Shown here: in pieces, positions 43,701-52,476 of the stretch
Layout of the letters: every line of letters starts with the position of its first letter
How positions within the stretch are numbered: position 1 is the stretch's first letter
NCBI GenBank assembly: GCA_023627715.1
Contig: JAMAHW010000142.1
Coordinates: 1-52,476 of the forward strand
DNA length: 52,476 bases
Reading direction: 5' to 3'
From: Periconia sp. R9002
Taxonomy: Eukaryota; Ascomycota; Dothideomycetes; Pleosporales; Periconiaceae
Notes under the pieces: model-generated
Seen by the model: the letters and a program-made list of their open reading frames with translations, nothing else
What the model was told of the DNA's origin: nothing
The model's database searches: none
Program-made: the position numbers and the translations under genes

Positions 43701-43860
43701 ACTCACACGGGTCGAAGTATACAAGCGAATGGCTCGATTCAAACAGGACAACACCGCAACTGCACTTACGCAAACCAAAGAATGGAAGTCGCTCAGGGGC
43801 TCGGCAATTAATGAAGCAGATCTCAAGCCTTATGTTCAATTCCTAATGGCGGAAGGTTAA
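40768..43860 (+). CDS. NRPS-like A-T-R enzyme (adenylation, carrier, thioester reductase)
   Basis: A single-exon 1030-residue ORF. The adenylation domain (about 20-510) has A3 FTSGTTGRPKAV, A4 FDVSLIDIWGSLLNG, A5 NGYGPTE, A7 YRTGDLV, A8 GRKDREVKIRGHRV and A10 HGKVDRK. The carrier domain (about 545-600) has FFNLGATSLHV, where Ser is the phosphopantetheine site. The reductase domain (about 645-1025) has LFLTGATGFIGAF (NAD(P)H) and YGQTKWV (YxxxK). It lacks a condensation domain, so it should activate one carboxylic acid or amino acid and release it as an aldehyde or alcohol. My reading of the pocket code is roughly D-V-I-T-I-G-G-V-L-K, uncertain. Its architecture recalls Lys2-type reductases, but the pocket need not be for aminoadipate. 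No tailoring, transport or regulator genes adjoin it. Confidence 0.9.
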   Translation: MNTEYPLLHGVKYGLADAIAHNARIYGGREAIVEEGFSITYSSLDARAKDLATTLLKQGLDYEDTVGILTSFGAQHVIAQVAVVYAGGTCLPLDGSHLDDDLRARLRMAEVKYLIVDDNHRDRTLSVQHVVNIGIQPIDSPDFRSLGSLREVHSSYRSHIFFTSGTTGRPKAVQVSAAGILRVANDPVCGAISGEERVAHINNPCFDVSLIDIWGSLLNGATIVVLDRKLLVDPELFGRSLKEKRITYAFIPTALFHVIALSCPTAFSSLSTLIVGGEALSAEPCRVVLQSGPPARLINGYGPTECTVLSHRHIVTVEDVAAGHIPIGQPLLQTSEKVLDDALEEVTGDTPGELCLGGQGVSTGYLNDQKATQNAFIMMPASETGADPVRIYRTGDLVCRDGANNLIWLGRKDREVKIRGHRVALDVVETELLHTGLVEAAVAMKVTPPDSNSAILVACITYRSPDASDDKLLAAARARLPSYMVPQPVAFEKMPMTVHGKVDRKQASEDLMHLLRDREANVESQTSSIPASTETRLQALWSRVLITVHEENIRSESNFFNLGATSLHVASLIPLARKVLGIQLSYKTVYENPTLSGLAQVIQRKTTKTFAEQVEETKALMRKDVSTLGKDISIPTDPPVNWRSSNEGNLFLTGATGFIGAFMLLELLRIPEVKTVRCLIRADRPQSAFAKLYKNLDKYRLRELIENYKEKIKVVPGDFAENNLGMNTSSYLELADWASAVYHIGAQVNFNEPYSASRTPNVLGTMNILRFVATGKPKALHYASTISVFGPTGLIRDEVSIVDENTSITPFLDSVMPYEVGYGQTKWVVDEIVLDLMRHGFPTAIYRLGFVLCNSETGVCNPDDFLSRWLEDCIRLGKYPLLLDMREEVLLIDYVSSAIRKISMSNENLGQVYHIVPDIPSSMDMNHLFCTVGKHAGVEMTGLSYPDWLEVIQRELEGGSELRLKPLLPMLEEKVLGELTRVEVYKRMARFKQDNTATALTQTKEWKSLRGSAINEADLKPYVQFLMAEG

Positions 43861-46052
43861 AATTATCCTTTGGCTTTTATAGAAGTCTCCTGACAAGTAT
43901 TCCAATTCACGTAGTTAAGCTCTTTGTGATTCCCTTACCCTGTGCACGCTAACAGTCCCCCTTTTGTGATTACTCTGGCCCGTGCGTGCTCCTTAATGAC
44001 CCCTTATGTGATTTACAATCCCGACTTCACCTTTTCTTATTTCCAACATACTTCCTGCAGTGGGTGTTGCAATTGGATGGTAAACACTCCTTTTTGTTTA
44101 TTTGTTTCGTGTCTATTTACTGTTTACTAGCATTTCTTCTCTTCTCTTCCATTTCTCTTCCTAGCAGTCCATAGGTAAATAGGATTATGGGTATAATCCC
44201 TACTCAGGTATTCGGGTTGGAATGAAGGGGCATTCCAAAACTAAACCCGGTTAGGAAATGCGTTGCCGCTCGGGCCACCCCCGAGGTACTCTCACGCATT
44301 GATATCCTCAGTGCAGATAAACAACCTTGCAGCTTGATAGCAGATACATCATCCTGGGCTGCTCATCGCTGAAGATTGTACTGGCTGGGTGTCTGCCTCC
44401 ACGCCGAGCTATAATGGCTGATCAATCGATCTTTCCTTCGCTATCTGTAAGAGACCTTGTTACGGCTCCGCCTCAGAAATAGGTTCAGCAGCAACATGGA
44501 ACATGACTGGTACTCTGATGACAATGAAAGAAACGTAGCACCAGAAGCAGAACACAACATAGACGCGAGATAAAGGTCACGTGATGAACTCCGATTCCGT
44601 GAACTCTGTGAACTCTGCGACATAGAGTATCAGAGTTGCCAGGTATTCTCATGTATATAGGAGTCATCATGCTCATTAGTTAGTCTTTATCCTCAATCCA
44701 ATCTTTTGACCAGAGAGCTACCCGCTCTTGACGTCCACTGTTTGGGATCAATATTGTGTGTTGTTCATTGACGGTCAAAATCGTAGCCTCGAACCCCTAA
44801 CCCTAACACTGAGGCCCCAACGTCACGCTTCCAAGTAGATACAAGTAGAACAAGTTGATCGTAAATATCACTATAGTACTCCACTACAAAACCTCGTGAG
44901 TGCTGAACAAATCGTTAAGGGCCACGATTGATTGGTTCAGAGCCAGATAAACAGACTTCAGGGCCGCGGCAGCGCGTATAGGAATTGAATGAAACATGGA
45001 GAGACAAATACCTCTCCGGAAAGGCGGAATAAAAATTTATCAACAAACCCGGCCCATGACCACGCTAAAAGTATTCTTCGCAAATTGTTGAAGCTTGTCC
45101 GGTGCACCTGTATACCCCTAGCTTATGGAGCTGAGTTCGCATCCACCGTCGTTAGGCAGTCACTAGTTCATCTCAGCGCTAACTTCTCTTGTTCAATTAC
45201 AAACTATCAGTGTAGTTTCTCAACCTTTTTCGGATTAGGGAATCATACTAATTTTAACTGCCCTGTTTGTGCTGTCTCACAAAAGATTAGGATTTTTCGA
45301 TCACGAATGCAAGAGCCCTGCAGTGATGACTGAAGGCTATATTCCGCACGCAGAGGAGCGGCATCTGAATTTCTTCAGTTTGTTTCAGCATGTTGTTTAT
45401 TTCTTCCAGTGTTGGAAGTGGTGGATGACCAATGCTGATACTCCTATTTTTGTCTATCCGTCTTCCATAGGCTCGAGAAAATTCAGTGATGAGCTCGCAG
45501 CTGTATAGCATCTAATAAAATCAATTTGGAGTGCAAAGGAAGGTAAAGCTTTTCGTACCCCATCCAGTCGTGCACAAGGCGGCTATCCTAGCCAATTGTA
45601 CTTTGCTTCTAAAAGTCACCCTCGTTTATGTACGGGCTGCTCTCCCTGCTTCTCCTCCCATAGAACACCTCGGTTAGTAGCCAATTAGCGAACTTGTGAT
45701 TGAAAGAGTTATAGTGGCATACTTTTTAAAGTAGAATCCTTGGGTACGATACTAAAATGGTATGGCGGAAGTACAGCAGTTCGCTTACACATCATCATGA
45801 AGTGCAGCCTGTGCAAGGCGGTACTTCATGTTGCCACCACACATAAGATAATGGCCGACGCGCACCGGCCCCAACCTTGTGCGAGAGGCGTTGTGGTCTT
45901 TGAAAATTCATTATTTTGAGGTTGTGGTGGTGGTTGTGGCTAGATGCACCTTCTCAGTGGGACGCTAATCCAAGAAACCACTAGTTGGTTTGCTCACATA
46001 TCGGAAACGATATTGTATGTTGACAGAGTCTACTCATGCTCATATTGATAAG
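43861..46052. other. Gene-poor stretch with possible retroelement remnant
   Basis: No supported gene in 2.2 kb. At 44560-44815 a TATATA-like box, a repeated GTGAACTCT, and an end reading AACCCCTAACCCTAACAC resemble the 3' part of a fungal LTR, but I could not find the partner end. Frames at 44989-45333 and 45287-45511 lack domains. A C/T-rich stretch follows 44050. Confidence 0.35.
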
Positions 46053-47635
46053 TTACCTAAAGGCTCCATACCGGTGTACCCTATCCAACTTTTTCACTAT
46101 GCCTTCTTTGAAACTTCCTCTGCCCCATTCCATTATTCGAGCTAGAAAATGTGCAAGCCCTTCCGCATCGCGTTTACGTGTAGTGCGCCATGACTGAAGA
46201 AACTCCATACAATACCCATCTTCATACTCAAAATGCACCCACAACTCATGTACGGGACCCTCCGTCACGATAGAAAAACAGAGCGCTGGGGTCAGTTGCG
46301 GCGCTAACGGCGTCGAGGATGGCGATGTAAGTTCCACATCCAGCGCGCGGGATTCAGAATTGGAGTCTGGGTTCGCATTCCATGCCGCCTGATGGTTAAG
46401 ATCCTTCATGATTGTGAGCATAGAAGCACCGCTAATGGCGGCTTGATTCTGTGCACTAATCAGACTCCCAGTCAAACTCAAACCCTTCGCTTCTACAACC
46501 AAGAAGGGAAACCGTATACCCATGTCAGCCGCATGTGGATCGCTCAAGATTGAACCGGATGCCTGATGGTCAACTAGCCGCCGTTGATGCCGTTGTACGA
46601 ATGCAGTGTGTGCGAGCCCAATTGTGATATCCGGTTTCGGTGTCGATATGTGATATGGGTCCGCAGCATCGGTACTGGTGGTCGACGCAACTGATTGTGC
46701 ATATGGCGGTAGTGATGGTATAGGCCCGACAAAGGCGGCGGCTGCTGCTGCAGCATCATTTGGATTGAAGTTGGGGAGAGCAGCCTGTGCTGATATAAAG
46801 CGAGGAGTTTGCATTCCGCTGCGATCTTCATCTTGTAAATCGTCAAAGGACCGGCAGGTTGGCTTAAGATCGGAATTCCAGACTGTCATAGAAAGTTAGC
46901 ATGCGGTCGACGAAACCCTTCGGGATTACGTGGAAATCTACCTTTCTCAGACATGTGCGTCTTCAGAGCGCCTGGCCAAAGATCCGTTAGGTTCCTTACA
47001 AGGCCGTTCAAACTGGCCTTCCAATCGCCCTCGAGTAAACACTCCCGTGCGTTTCTTTGTGATTCGGCCCAGAATCTCGATACCAGCCCAGTAAAATGTA
47101 CAGCGGCTTGTGGCCTGTCTAGAGCAGCGACCACTTGATCCTCCCATGACTCAATTCCTAGTATTCGCCGTACCTCGAGATCGATCGGGGGTGGAAGGTC
47201 GGCCAACTTGTCGACGAAGACGCCAGCGTGGTACATATTCCGTGTACGGTAGGTTTGCGGAGACGGTCTCTTGCTAGGACTAGGCGTTCGAGATCCCCCA
47301 GAGCGCGCATAGCGTTTCGCGCTGCGGCGCCCGCGATCGGTCGAATACGCGCTTCTAGGCGTCGGAGGTGCTGCCATCATCTCTGGGTTGTAGCTAGCCG
47401 TACAGCCTTCTGCCCAATCCAGTACTGACGGCCCTGTCACCCGGTGAATTGACTGTTGAATGGAGCAGAGCGCTTCTTCGGTTAGTGCAGACGGCTGCGA
47501 TGATAGATTCGATGGAGGTGGTGAGAATGTGTGAGGTGCGCTGACGTCGGCGGGTTGCAATTTGTGGCGCTTCGCTCTGCAAGCGTTGGAGCAAAAGGAC
47601 TGTCTGCTATCGCTATTTGATACTCGTCGTTTCAT
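46053..47635 (-). CDS. PD-(D/E)XK nuclease-like fungal protein (DUF7924 type)
   Basis: Exons 46942-47635 and 46053-46882 join over a 59-nt intron (GTAGAT, branch GCTAAC, acceptor GACAG) to a 507-residue protein. The start MKRRVSNSDSRQSFC is preferred over the longer frame to 47869. The N-terminal half is low complexity (Pro/Ser-rich) with basic RKS/T patches and then ILGIESWEDQVV. The second exon has KPDITIGLAH and FPFLVVEAKG, the D...ExK core of the PD-(D/E)XK superfamily, followed by QNQAAISGASML. The family is common in fungi and largely uncharacterised. Predicted nuclear, given KRR and KRP basic patches. It is not close in sequence to the other nuclease-like family in this window. Confidence 0.7.
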
Positions 47636-48073
47636 TTTCTGGCATATCTGTGTACATAGTGAGCTGGGGTGGAGTTGGTATTGTGAGTGGGCGTCGTGAT
47701 GTTGATGTTCGAGCGTGAGCCCAAACACTCGGAAAAACATCGGCGCTACTAAGTTTTGACCGGATGCCCCGCATGGGGTCCCATATCGGCTCCCAGTTCT
47801 AGATTTGGGCTCCCTCATCTGCACCGAACTCTTCTTCTCAACGCCGAATACAACAAACGCCACTTCCACAACTTGCTATCGCTGTAAATATTGACTGGAA
47901 TTTTGGTGACCCAGTATCGGCAGGTTAGATGCCGATTTGTACTCAGCTAAGCCTCAAGCCATGTTCAGCAAGAGCAGCATCGCTCTCCTGTTGGTGCCTG
48001 ATTTAGCTTCCACAGAGCCCGATTCTAGCTCCTGGCGTGGACCCTCTGATCCTTAGCTTGGCGCAGTCGCTGA
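47636..48073. other. Intergenic, no gene recognised
   Basis: About 440 bp between the nuclease-like gene and the HET gene, both on the minus strand. The frame of the nuclease-like gene stays open to 47869. Confidence 0.45.
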
Positions 48074-49681
48074 CTATATAATGTTAAATGCTACGGTGGC
48101 GCTATTCTCGCCACATAATTGACTAACAGCTTCTCCGTACATTATGCCATGAACATATGCCTCGCCAATAAGCGCAAACCTTCTCTTCCGCGGGTGTGAA
48201 CGCGAGTCCTGCCTTAAAACAAAGGGCATGGCTCCGCCAGCCAAAACACATATCATATCTCCAGCCTTTGATATGGCAGGCCCAATTCCTGCATAGCCCT
48301 TGGAAGTGTAAAATAGCCGCCTGCCACCACAAGCGGATCCAGCCGCTATGAGAAAGCGGTCAATGTCGTTGTGGGGAGGATTGTCTTCACAGGGTAGTCG
48401 GTATGAGTCTTGTTGCACAAAACGACCAAACTTGGTTCGAAATGCAGCAAAATCAGCCAGATGTTGTGACATATTCTCAACCATCATCCCATACTCATCT
48501 TTACCCGCTGTCAATATCCAGCAACACACATGGACGATAGATTCTCTAGTTGGATAAGAAGAGATTTTGGCAAAAAAATCGTTCGATACGTCTGACAGTA
48601 TTGCTCTTAATTTGTGAAGGCTGGTCAGATCTGTCATCGCTTCCGTCGTCTCGATGATTCTATCAAACTCGATACCTTCGGTATGTAAAAATTGTTCCCA
48701 GTTCCCAGTCCATTCTATCGGAGCAGTTGTGAGGCCTTGGTAGGCATGATATCTTTCGTATTTCAGTCCAAGCGGTGCCAAGGTATCGGCGGAACAGATA
48801 TCCCACTTTGGAACCCATGTCCATTTTCGAATGCTAGGTTCGCTGGGTTTATGTTGCACAGCTGACAATAGATCAAGTGTCTGCATCCGCTCGAGCACCT
48901 TTCTAGCAAACTCTTGGTACACCGTGCGAAGGCGTTTTCTCCGGTCAAATTGGTCGCAGAAATCAGCCGAGAAGGTATCCAAAGTCTTGAACCCCGAAAG
49001 TGCATATATACGATCTTTCTGGTATGAGCACTTGAGTTTTCGAGTGGTTTGCAACATGTACAGAAAGGTTTCGGGTGAGTTGGGTCGTTCATTGATGGCC
49101 GACCATTTGTAGAACATATAACCATGGTATACATTCGTCATTGAATGCTGCAAGATTTGTCGATGTAGTAGCGTTCGAATGCGAACTGTGGCTTGGCCAA
49201 CCGTTTTCCATGATATTTGCGAAGCTCCCCAAAGCACATCTGCAGTAGTAGCTACAGATATTTCCTGGAAAACCCACAATCTTGAGAACCAGTCGCACCT
49301 ATAGAAAGCTGCCACTACGTTCCACCATGGGTGTTGAGGAGGAGGAAGGTCAGTCCCTGGCTGAGCAATTCGCTCAATGCGATCAAATGCTCGTTCAGCT
49401 TGGTTCTTTGAGTCTTTTCCAAGCCAAACAATGACACGAGTTGCCTTACTATAGAGCTCTCTCATGAGCTTTATCTGCTCTCTCTTTTCTTCGTTGTTTT
49501 TTTGGTTTATGCAAATAGCGTCGGTCCACATAGTCCGCTGGCTATGAGTTAATCGAAGACTCTTCAATAGATCGTTCAGATTTCGCCGGATGCTGAGCTT
49601 CTGTCCACCGCACTGTACAAATGCTTCATCTTTACTACCCCAACAGTAAGACAGGGCCTCGTATGATGGTGCCGAGTCCAA
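48074..49681 (-). CDS. HET-domain protein, start not resolved
   Basis: An uninterrupted 535-codon frame. HET motifs in order are SYEALSYCWGSKDEA, RTMWTDAICINQKN, TRVIVWLGKDS and WFSRLWVFQEI, then a long C-terminal part with YQKDRIYALSGF and a terminal region with MPFVLRQDS. The first codon listed (49681) is TTG. The homologous-looking frame continues about 20 codons upstream (CQLQTAYLDSAPS) before a TGA, without an ATG. Either a first exon lies further upstream or the 5' end has been lost. HET proteins act in non-self recognition and programmed cell death. All core motifs are present, so the domain may be functional. Confidence 0.8.
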   Translation of the reverse strand: MDSAPSYEALSYCWGSKDEAFVQCGGQKLSIRRNLNDLLKSLRLTHSQRTMWTDAICINQKNNEEKREQIKLMRELYSKATRVIVWLGKDSKNQAERAFDRIERIAQPGTDLPPPQHPWWNVVAAFYRCDWFSRLWVFQEISVATTADVLWGASQISWKTVGQATVRIRTLLHRQILQHSMTNVYHGYMFYKWSAINERPNSPETFLYMLQTTRKLKCSYQKDRIYALSGFKTLDTFSADFCDQFDRRKRLRTVYQEFARKVLERMQTLDLLSAVQHKPSEPSIRKWTWVPKWDICSADTLAPLGLKYERYHAYQGLTTAPIEWTGNWEQFLHTEGIEFDRIIETTEAMTDLTSLHKLRAILSDVSNDFFAKISSYPTRESIVHVCCWILTAGKDEYGMMVENMSQHLADFAAFRTKFGRFVQQDSYRLPCEDNPPHNDIDRFLIAAGSACGGRRLFYTSKGYAGIGPAISKAGDMICVLAGGAMPFVLRQDSRSHPRKRRFALIGEAYVHGIMYGEAVSQLCGENSATVAFNII

Positions 49682-49776
49682 GTAAGCAGTTTGGAGTTGG
49701 CAAGACAGATTTGCACTGGTTTTTTTGGCATGGATCGATTGACATCAATCTTATCGTTCTTGGCTCATGAAAAGGC

Positions 49777-50163
49777 TCATATGCATAGTCTGCGAGTTTT
49801 TGTGGTCTTGAATTTAGCGAGGCATGCTTTTCTACATTGGATTAGAAACACTAAACGTCTTGGCCAAGCAGGTTTGAACACACCTCTTGCATACTCATTT
49901 TGTTCCTTTTGGTGTTGTTGTCTGTCGGGTTTGTAGTCGGTTGTAGCTACGTGTCGAGTGTCATACACTGCCCATTCATCATCTTTATACTGTCTGATAC
50001 CTAATGGTAAAGCTTTCAGTGCTCTAGATATGCTTGATAACGTGCTATACTAACCTGATGTGGATGGGGTACCCAAACTAGCTTCATAAATCAAGCCAAC
50101 CTTGCTTCTCTCGTCAGGATCACCGACAATTATTGCATTTAACTCCTTGACTAGTCGAGGCAT
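49777..50163 (-). CDS. Small two-exon hypothetical protein
   Basis: Exon 1 (50055-50163) starts MPRLVKELNAIIVGDPDERS. A 54-nt intron (GTTAGT to CATTAG) joins it in phase to exon 2 (49777-50000), with VYDTRHVATTDYKPDRQ and a basic, Arg/Lys-rich C-terminus; 110 residues in total. No domain, signal peptide or membrane segment is recognised. The consistent splice phase and protein-like first exon support it, but it may be a relic or a misread upstream part of the HET gene on the same strand. Confidence 0.35.
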
Positions 50164-50479
50164 CGCTGGACGGCAAAAACAATACGAAAATACAGGAAAA
50201 GTAGACAATAGTGTGCTGGACACCGCATTTTGAACTGATGCCAGGCAGCAGCGCCGCACTTCCTATACTGCCTTAGCTCATATGACTGGCAGTAAGCCTC
50301 CGAGAATTTTGTGGCTGTGCAGAGCATTACGGATCTTGCAGCCCGGTTCTGAGCTGGCAGCCGCCCTCAGAACAACGCACCACGCACTTATAGACGTATA
50401 TCATTCATCCATCTTTGGCAATATCAGAAAATCATCATGTTCAGCGTTTGCGCTAATAAGGGCCGGGACTCTACATTGC
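50164..50479. other. Intergenic, no gene recognised
   Basis: A short stretch between the small gene and the solo nuclease-family flank. The plus-strand frame 50282-50578 has no domain and overlaps the repeat. Confidence 0.4.
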
Positions 50480-50720
50480 GAAATCGGATTTATGATATTC
50501 CGAGATCTTGGACAACTTCTAGCCACTGTGGCTAGAGCCGAAGCCGTCTGTTGGCTCCCGCAGTCGGTCAGACAATAAGTCCTAATGTGGCTCCCTAGAC
50601 CGGATCCAGCGCATATCAGAGAGCCCGTACAAGCTCTTACCACATCTTGTACTAACAACCACTATCCTTACGTGTAGGCGTCAGCTTATCATGATTCGTG
50701 CTACACTGCTTCGCCAAGCT
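50480..50720 (-). repeat. Solo copy of the nuclease-family 5' flank
   Basis: On the minus strand it carries the flank blocks in order (ACACGTAAGGATAGTGG, GGTAAGAGCTTGTACGGG, CTAGGGAGCCACATTAGG and GCGGGAGCCAACAGACGG) with no coding sequence following. It lies immediately 3' of copy C and in the same orientation. Confidence 0.7.
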
Positions 50721-50788
50721 GATGCATTATTGCCATCAGCGCTTGTCTTGGAGGCAATAAATTATCGATTTGGTGAACAAGTATTATT

Positions 50789-52018
50789 TTATGACGAGTT
50801 CTTCATTGATAACATATCTTCATAATCGGGATCATTTCGATCTAAACGCTTAGCTGCTTTCTCTTCTCGCTCCCTGTATCTCGCCTCGTCACCTGCTGTG
50901 ATCTCTTCTGGAGGCGTTTCCGACCTTTTTCTCTTTTTGACTCCTGGGGCAATAGAATGCTGGCCAAGGGTTCCTGCTTGCTGCATCTTGGCCTCTGCTG
51001 CCGCGAGGTAATTACAAAGTTGTTCGGAAGAAATGGTCAGTTCTTGATCCCAATCTCCTATTTCCTGTTGCACCAGTTCCTGATAAGCAAAATCACGAAG
51101 TCCAAGTCGCAGGTCTGTATGACTGGTGGGATGTCCTTCATCGTCACGGATTACCTATTGGGACCGTCAGTCATCGGCTAGAAAGTGCTACACAATATGA
51201 TCTACCTTGTCCGCAACTACTTGAACTGCGCGCAGCTCAGGTCCATCATCAGTAGGAAACTCGCGGGTTCGCCAAATCGATAGCGCTGCTTTGCGTGAAC
51301 CCTTCTTGCCATACTCAATATCTAGACCGACAACAACCTGCACGCTGGCGTCAGAGTCCAGAAGATAGTTTTCTGCCAAGCGATACAGTCTCTTCCTCTT
51401 CTGCGAGTATGCAACTTCGATGATGATCCCGGGGTATTTCGCGTCTTCATGCCAGAAAGATGCGTCCGGCTCGTACTTCGACTGCTTGGAAAAAGGCGCG
51501 TTTTCGACCGGGAAAAATATCTCCGTAGACCGTGCTGGTTGCACCTTCCTAGCGAAAACCGCTGCGTCACCCGATCCTTCACGAATTGTCTTCAGCTGAC
51601 TCAATATGTTGTCCTCGATGCGGGCGATGAATAGTTCATGTATAGCTGTAGGCATGCGGACGACTAGACGATGTGTATCTCCGTCGTAGTCATACCTGCC
51701 CAGGCCTTGTTAGCTCGAGTGTTCACTGTGCTTGATGCACACTCACCGTATCTTGTCTTTGACGTATCCCCACAAGCTGTCGTCTTGCTGAAGCTGGCGC
51801 TCTATCTCATCATACTCCCCTTCAGCAAGCTGAAATTCTGTCCACGGGTCTCGCCTGTTGTGCCGTCCAGTCTGTATTTGCTTGAAGAGCGCGAGGACGC
51901 GTGGGACTTGGGAGGACTGCTTTTCGTCGGTTGGCGGCGGCGTCAGTAGTCGTTCTGTGAAGCTCGAAGGCGGTGTGGTATTTTGGTCCTGTGTCACAGA
52001 GGCCCCGGATGTAGACAT
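50789..52018 (-). CDS. PD-(D/E)XK nuclease-like family, copy C (apparently intact)
   Basis: Exons 51747-52018, 51206-51695 and 50789-51154 join over two introns (GTGAGT to GGGCAG; GTAGAT to CAATAG) to a 375-residue protein in phase. The N-terminus is TPPPTDEKQ-rich, then PWTEFQLAEGEYDEIERQ and HRLVVRMPTAIHELF. The putative nuclease core is KYEPDASFWHEDAKYPGIII followed by EVAYSQKRKR. The Asp and Glu fit PD-(D/E)XK; the usual Lys of ExK is not in place, and a nearby Lys of SQKRKR could substitute. LDIEYGKKGSRKAALSIWRT follows. The tail is basic then acidic (KKRKRSETPPEE, RNDPDYEDM), with a likely nuclear signal. Copies A and B are decayed relatives. I know no characterised function. Confidence 0.75.
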
Positions 52019-52395
52019 CGCCGCATGTCGTACCGCATTGCGAGGTTGTACGGGTTGTTGCAAAAGAGAATCGGGAAATGGACGCTAGACGTGCTGGTTG
52101 ACTCAGGAACAACAGGCGCTAATTCTGCTGACATAATCGCGCAGCAATGAAACAGCCCTCGTGCCCAGAAGCTTGTTCCGATCCCCAAGGGACCGTCTTT
52201 TGGCTCCCCGCTGTGGGTCTGACAATGGATCCTAATGTGGCTCCCTAGTATGAACCAGCGCACATCGGAGAACCTGAAGAAGCTCTTACCACACCCTGTA
52301 CTAACAACAACCACTACCCTTACGCGTAAGCGTGAGCTCTCCTTGTAAGAAACTGTCCAACGCTGCTTCCCCAAAACGTTGAAATGTTGCCATCA
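52019..52395 (-). repeat. Conserved 5' flank of nuclease family, copy C
   Basis: Shares ACGCGTAAGGGTAGTGG, GGGTGTGGTAAGAGCTT, ACTAGGGAGCCACATTAGG and GGGGAGCCAAAAGACGG with the other flanks. Its outer end (GATGGCAACATTTCAACG) resembles the outer ends at copy A and copy B (GATGGCAATA...). Confidence 0.7.
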
Positions 52396-52399
52396 ACAC

Positions 52400-52422
52400 G
52401 TGTGTGTGTGTGTGTGTGTGTT
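52400..52422 (+). repeat. (TG)n microsatellite
   Basis: About eleven TG dinucleotides directly next to the outer end of the copy C flank. Confidence 0.9.
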
Positions 52423-52476
52423 CTATTATGGCCATGCACCTTGGGGGTATGGGCCGTTACTACGTGCTAGCTAATA

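Noticed and set aside
44790..44812. True telomere
   Set aside because: Only about two CCCTAA-type units occur, flanked by ordinary sequence on both sides.
50480..52395. LTR-style direct repeats around nuclease copy C
   Set aside because: The flank copy at 50.5-50.7 kb is in the same orientation as the 5' flank, but copies A and B lack a matching 3' copy, so a neighbouring truncated element is the simpler reading.

Overview
The window looks like an accessory, gene-sparse region of a filamentous ascomycete, most likely a dothideomycete (Pleosporales-type). The clues are 43-70 nt introns with GTAAGT-like donors and CTAAC branch points, HET-domain genes, a HET-NACHT-WD40 receptor, several fungal BTB proteins, an NRPS-like reductase and a Tc1 transposon. 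Repeat copies differ largely by transitions, which fits RIP-type decay. The sequence contains a 10-N gap flanked by artefact-like homopolymers. No RNA gene, CRISPR array or bacterial-style operon was found.

Layout. At 1-6.5 kb an F-box gene sits between 130-bp inverted repeats, followed by a small MITE-like element, a small hypothetical ORF and a GC-rich RecQ-like helicase fragment. From 6.5 to 13.7 kb there is essentially no gene. At 13.7-17 kb lie two BTB genes, the first damaged. At 18.9-21.9 kb an inverted pair of a dispersed repeat (called R1 here) brackets a very unusual small secreted-protein gene. Its signal/pro-peptide exon runs into a 71-bp tandem array in which every unit looks like one complete intron plus one codon, ending at a stop codon. 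At 22-23.5 kb is a decayed copy (A) of a PD-(D/E)XK nuclease-like family, then an intact Tc1 transposase (23.6-24.8 kb) and a third BTB gene (26 kb).

At 28.1-31.9 kb is a HET-NACHT-WD40 (HET-E/HNWD type) gene with two frameshifts, also bracketed by inverted R1 copies. Then come a three-exon BTB gene, a small RNase III-fold gene lacking key catalytic acids, decayed nuclease-family copy B, a conserved two-exon fungal gene of unknown function and a 5'-truncated HET gene. A single-exon A-T-R NRPS-like reductase occupies 40.8-43.9 kb. The end of the window has a second PD-(D/E)XK-like gene type (46-47.6 kb), a HET gene without a clear start, a small two-exon gene, and an apparently intact copy C of the nuclease family with a solo copy of its 5' flank beside it.

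Functionally the window is rich in allorecognition-type modules (HET, NACHT, WD40), protein-degradation adaptors (F-box, BTB) and self-propagating DNA. The genes do not form one pathway. The NRPS-like gene has no recognisable biosynthetic partners here. The strongest candidates for something new are the micro-exon array gene (19.86-20.40 kb) and the nuclease family that carries its own conserved non-coding flank.
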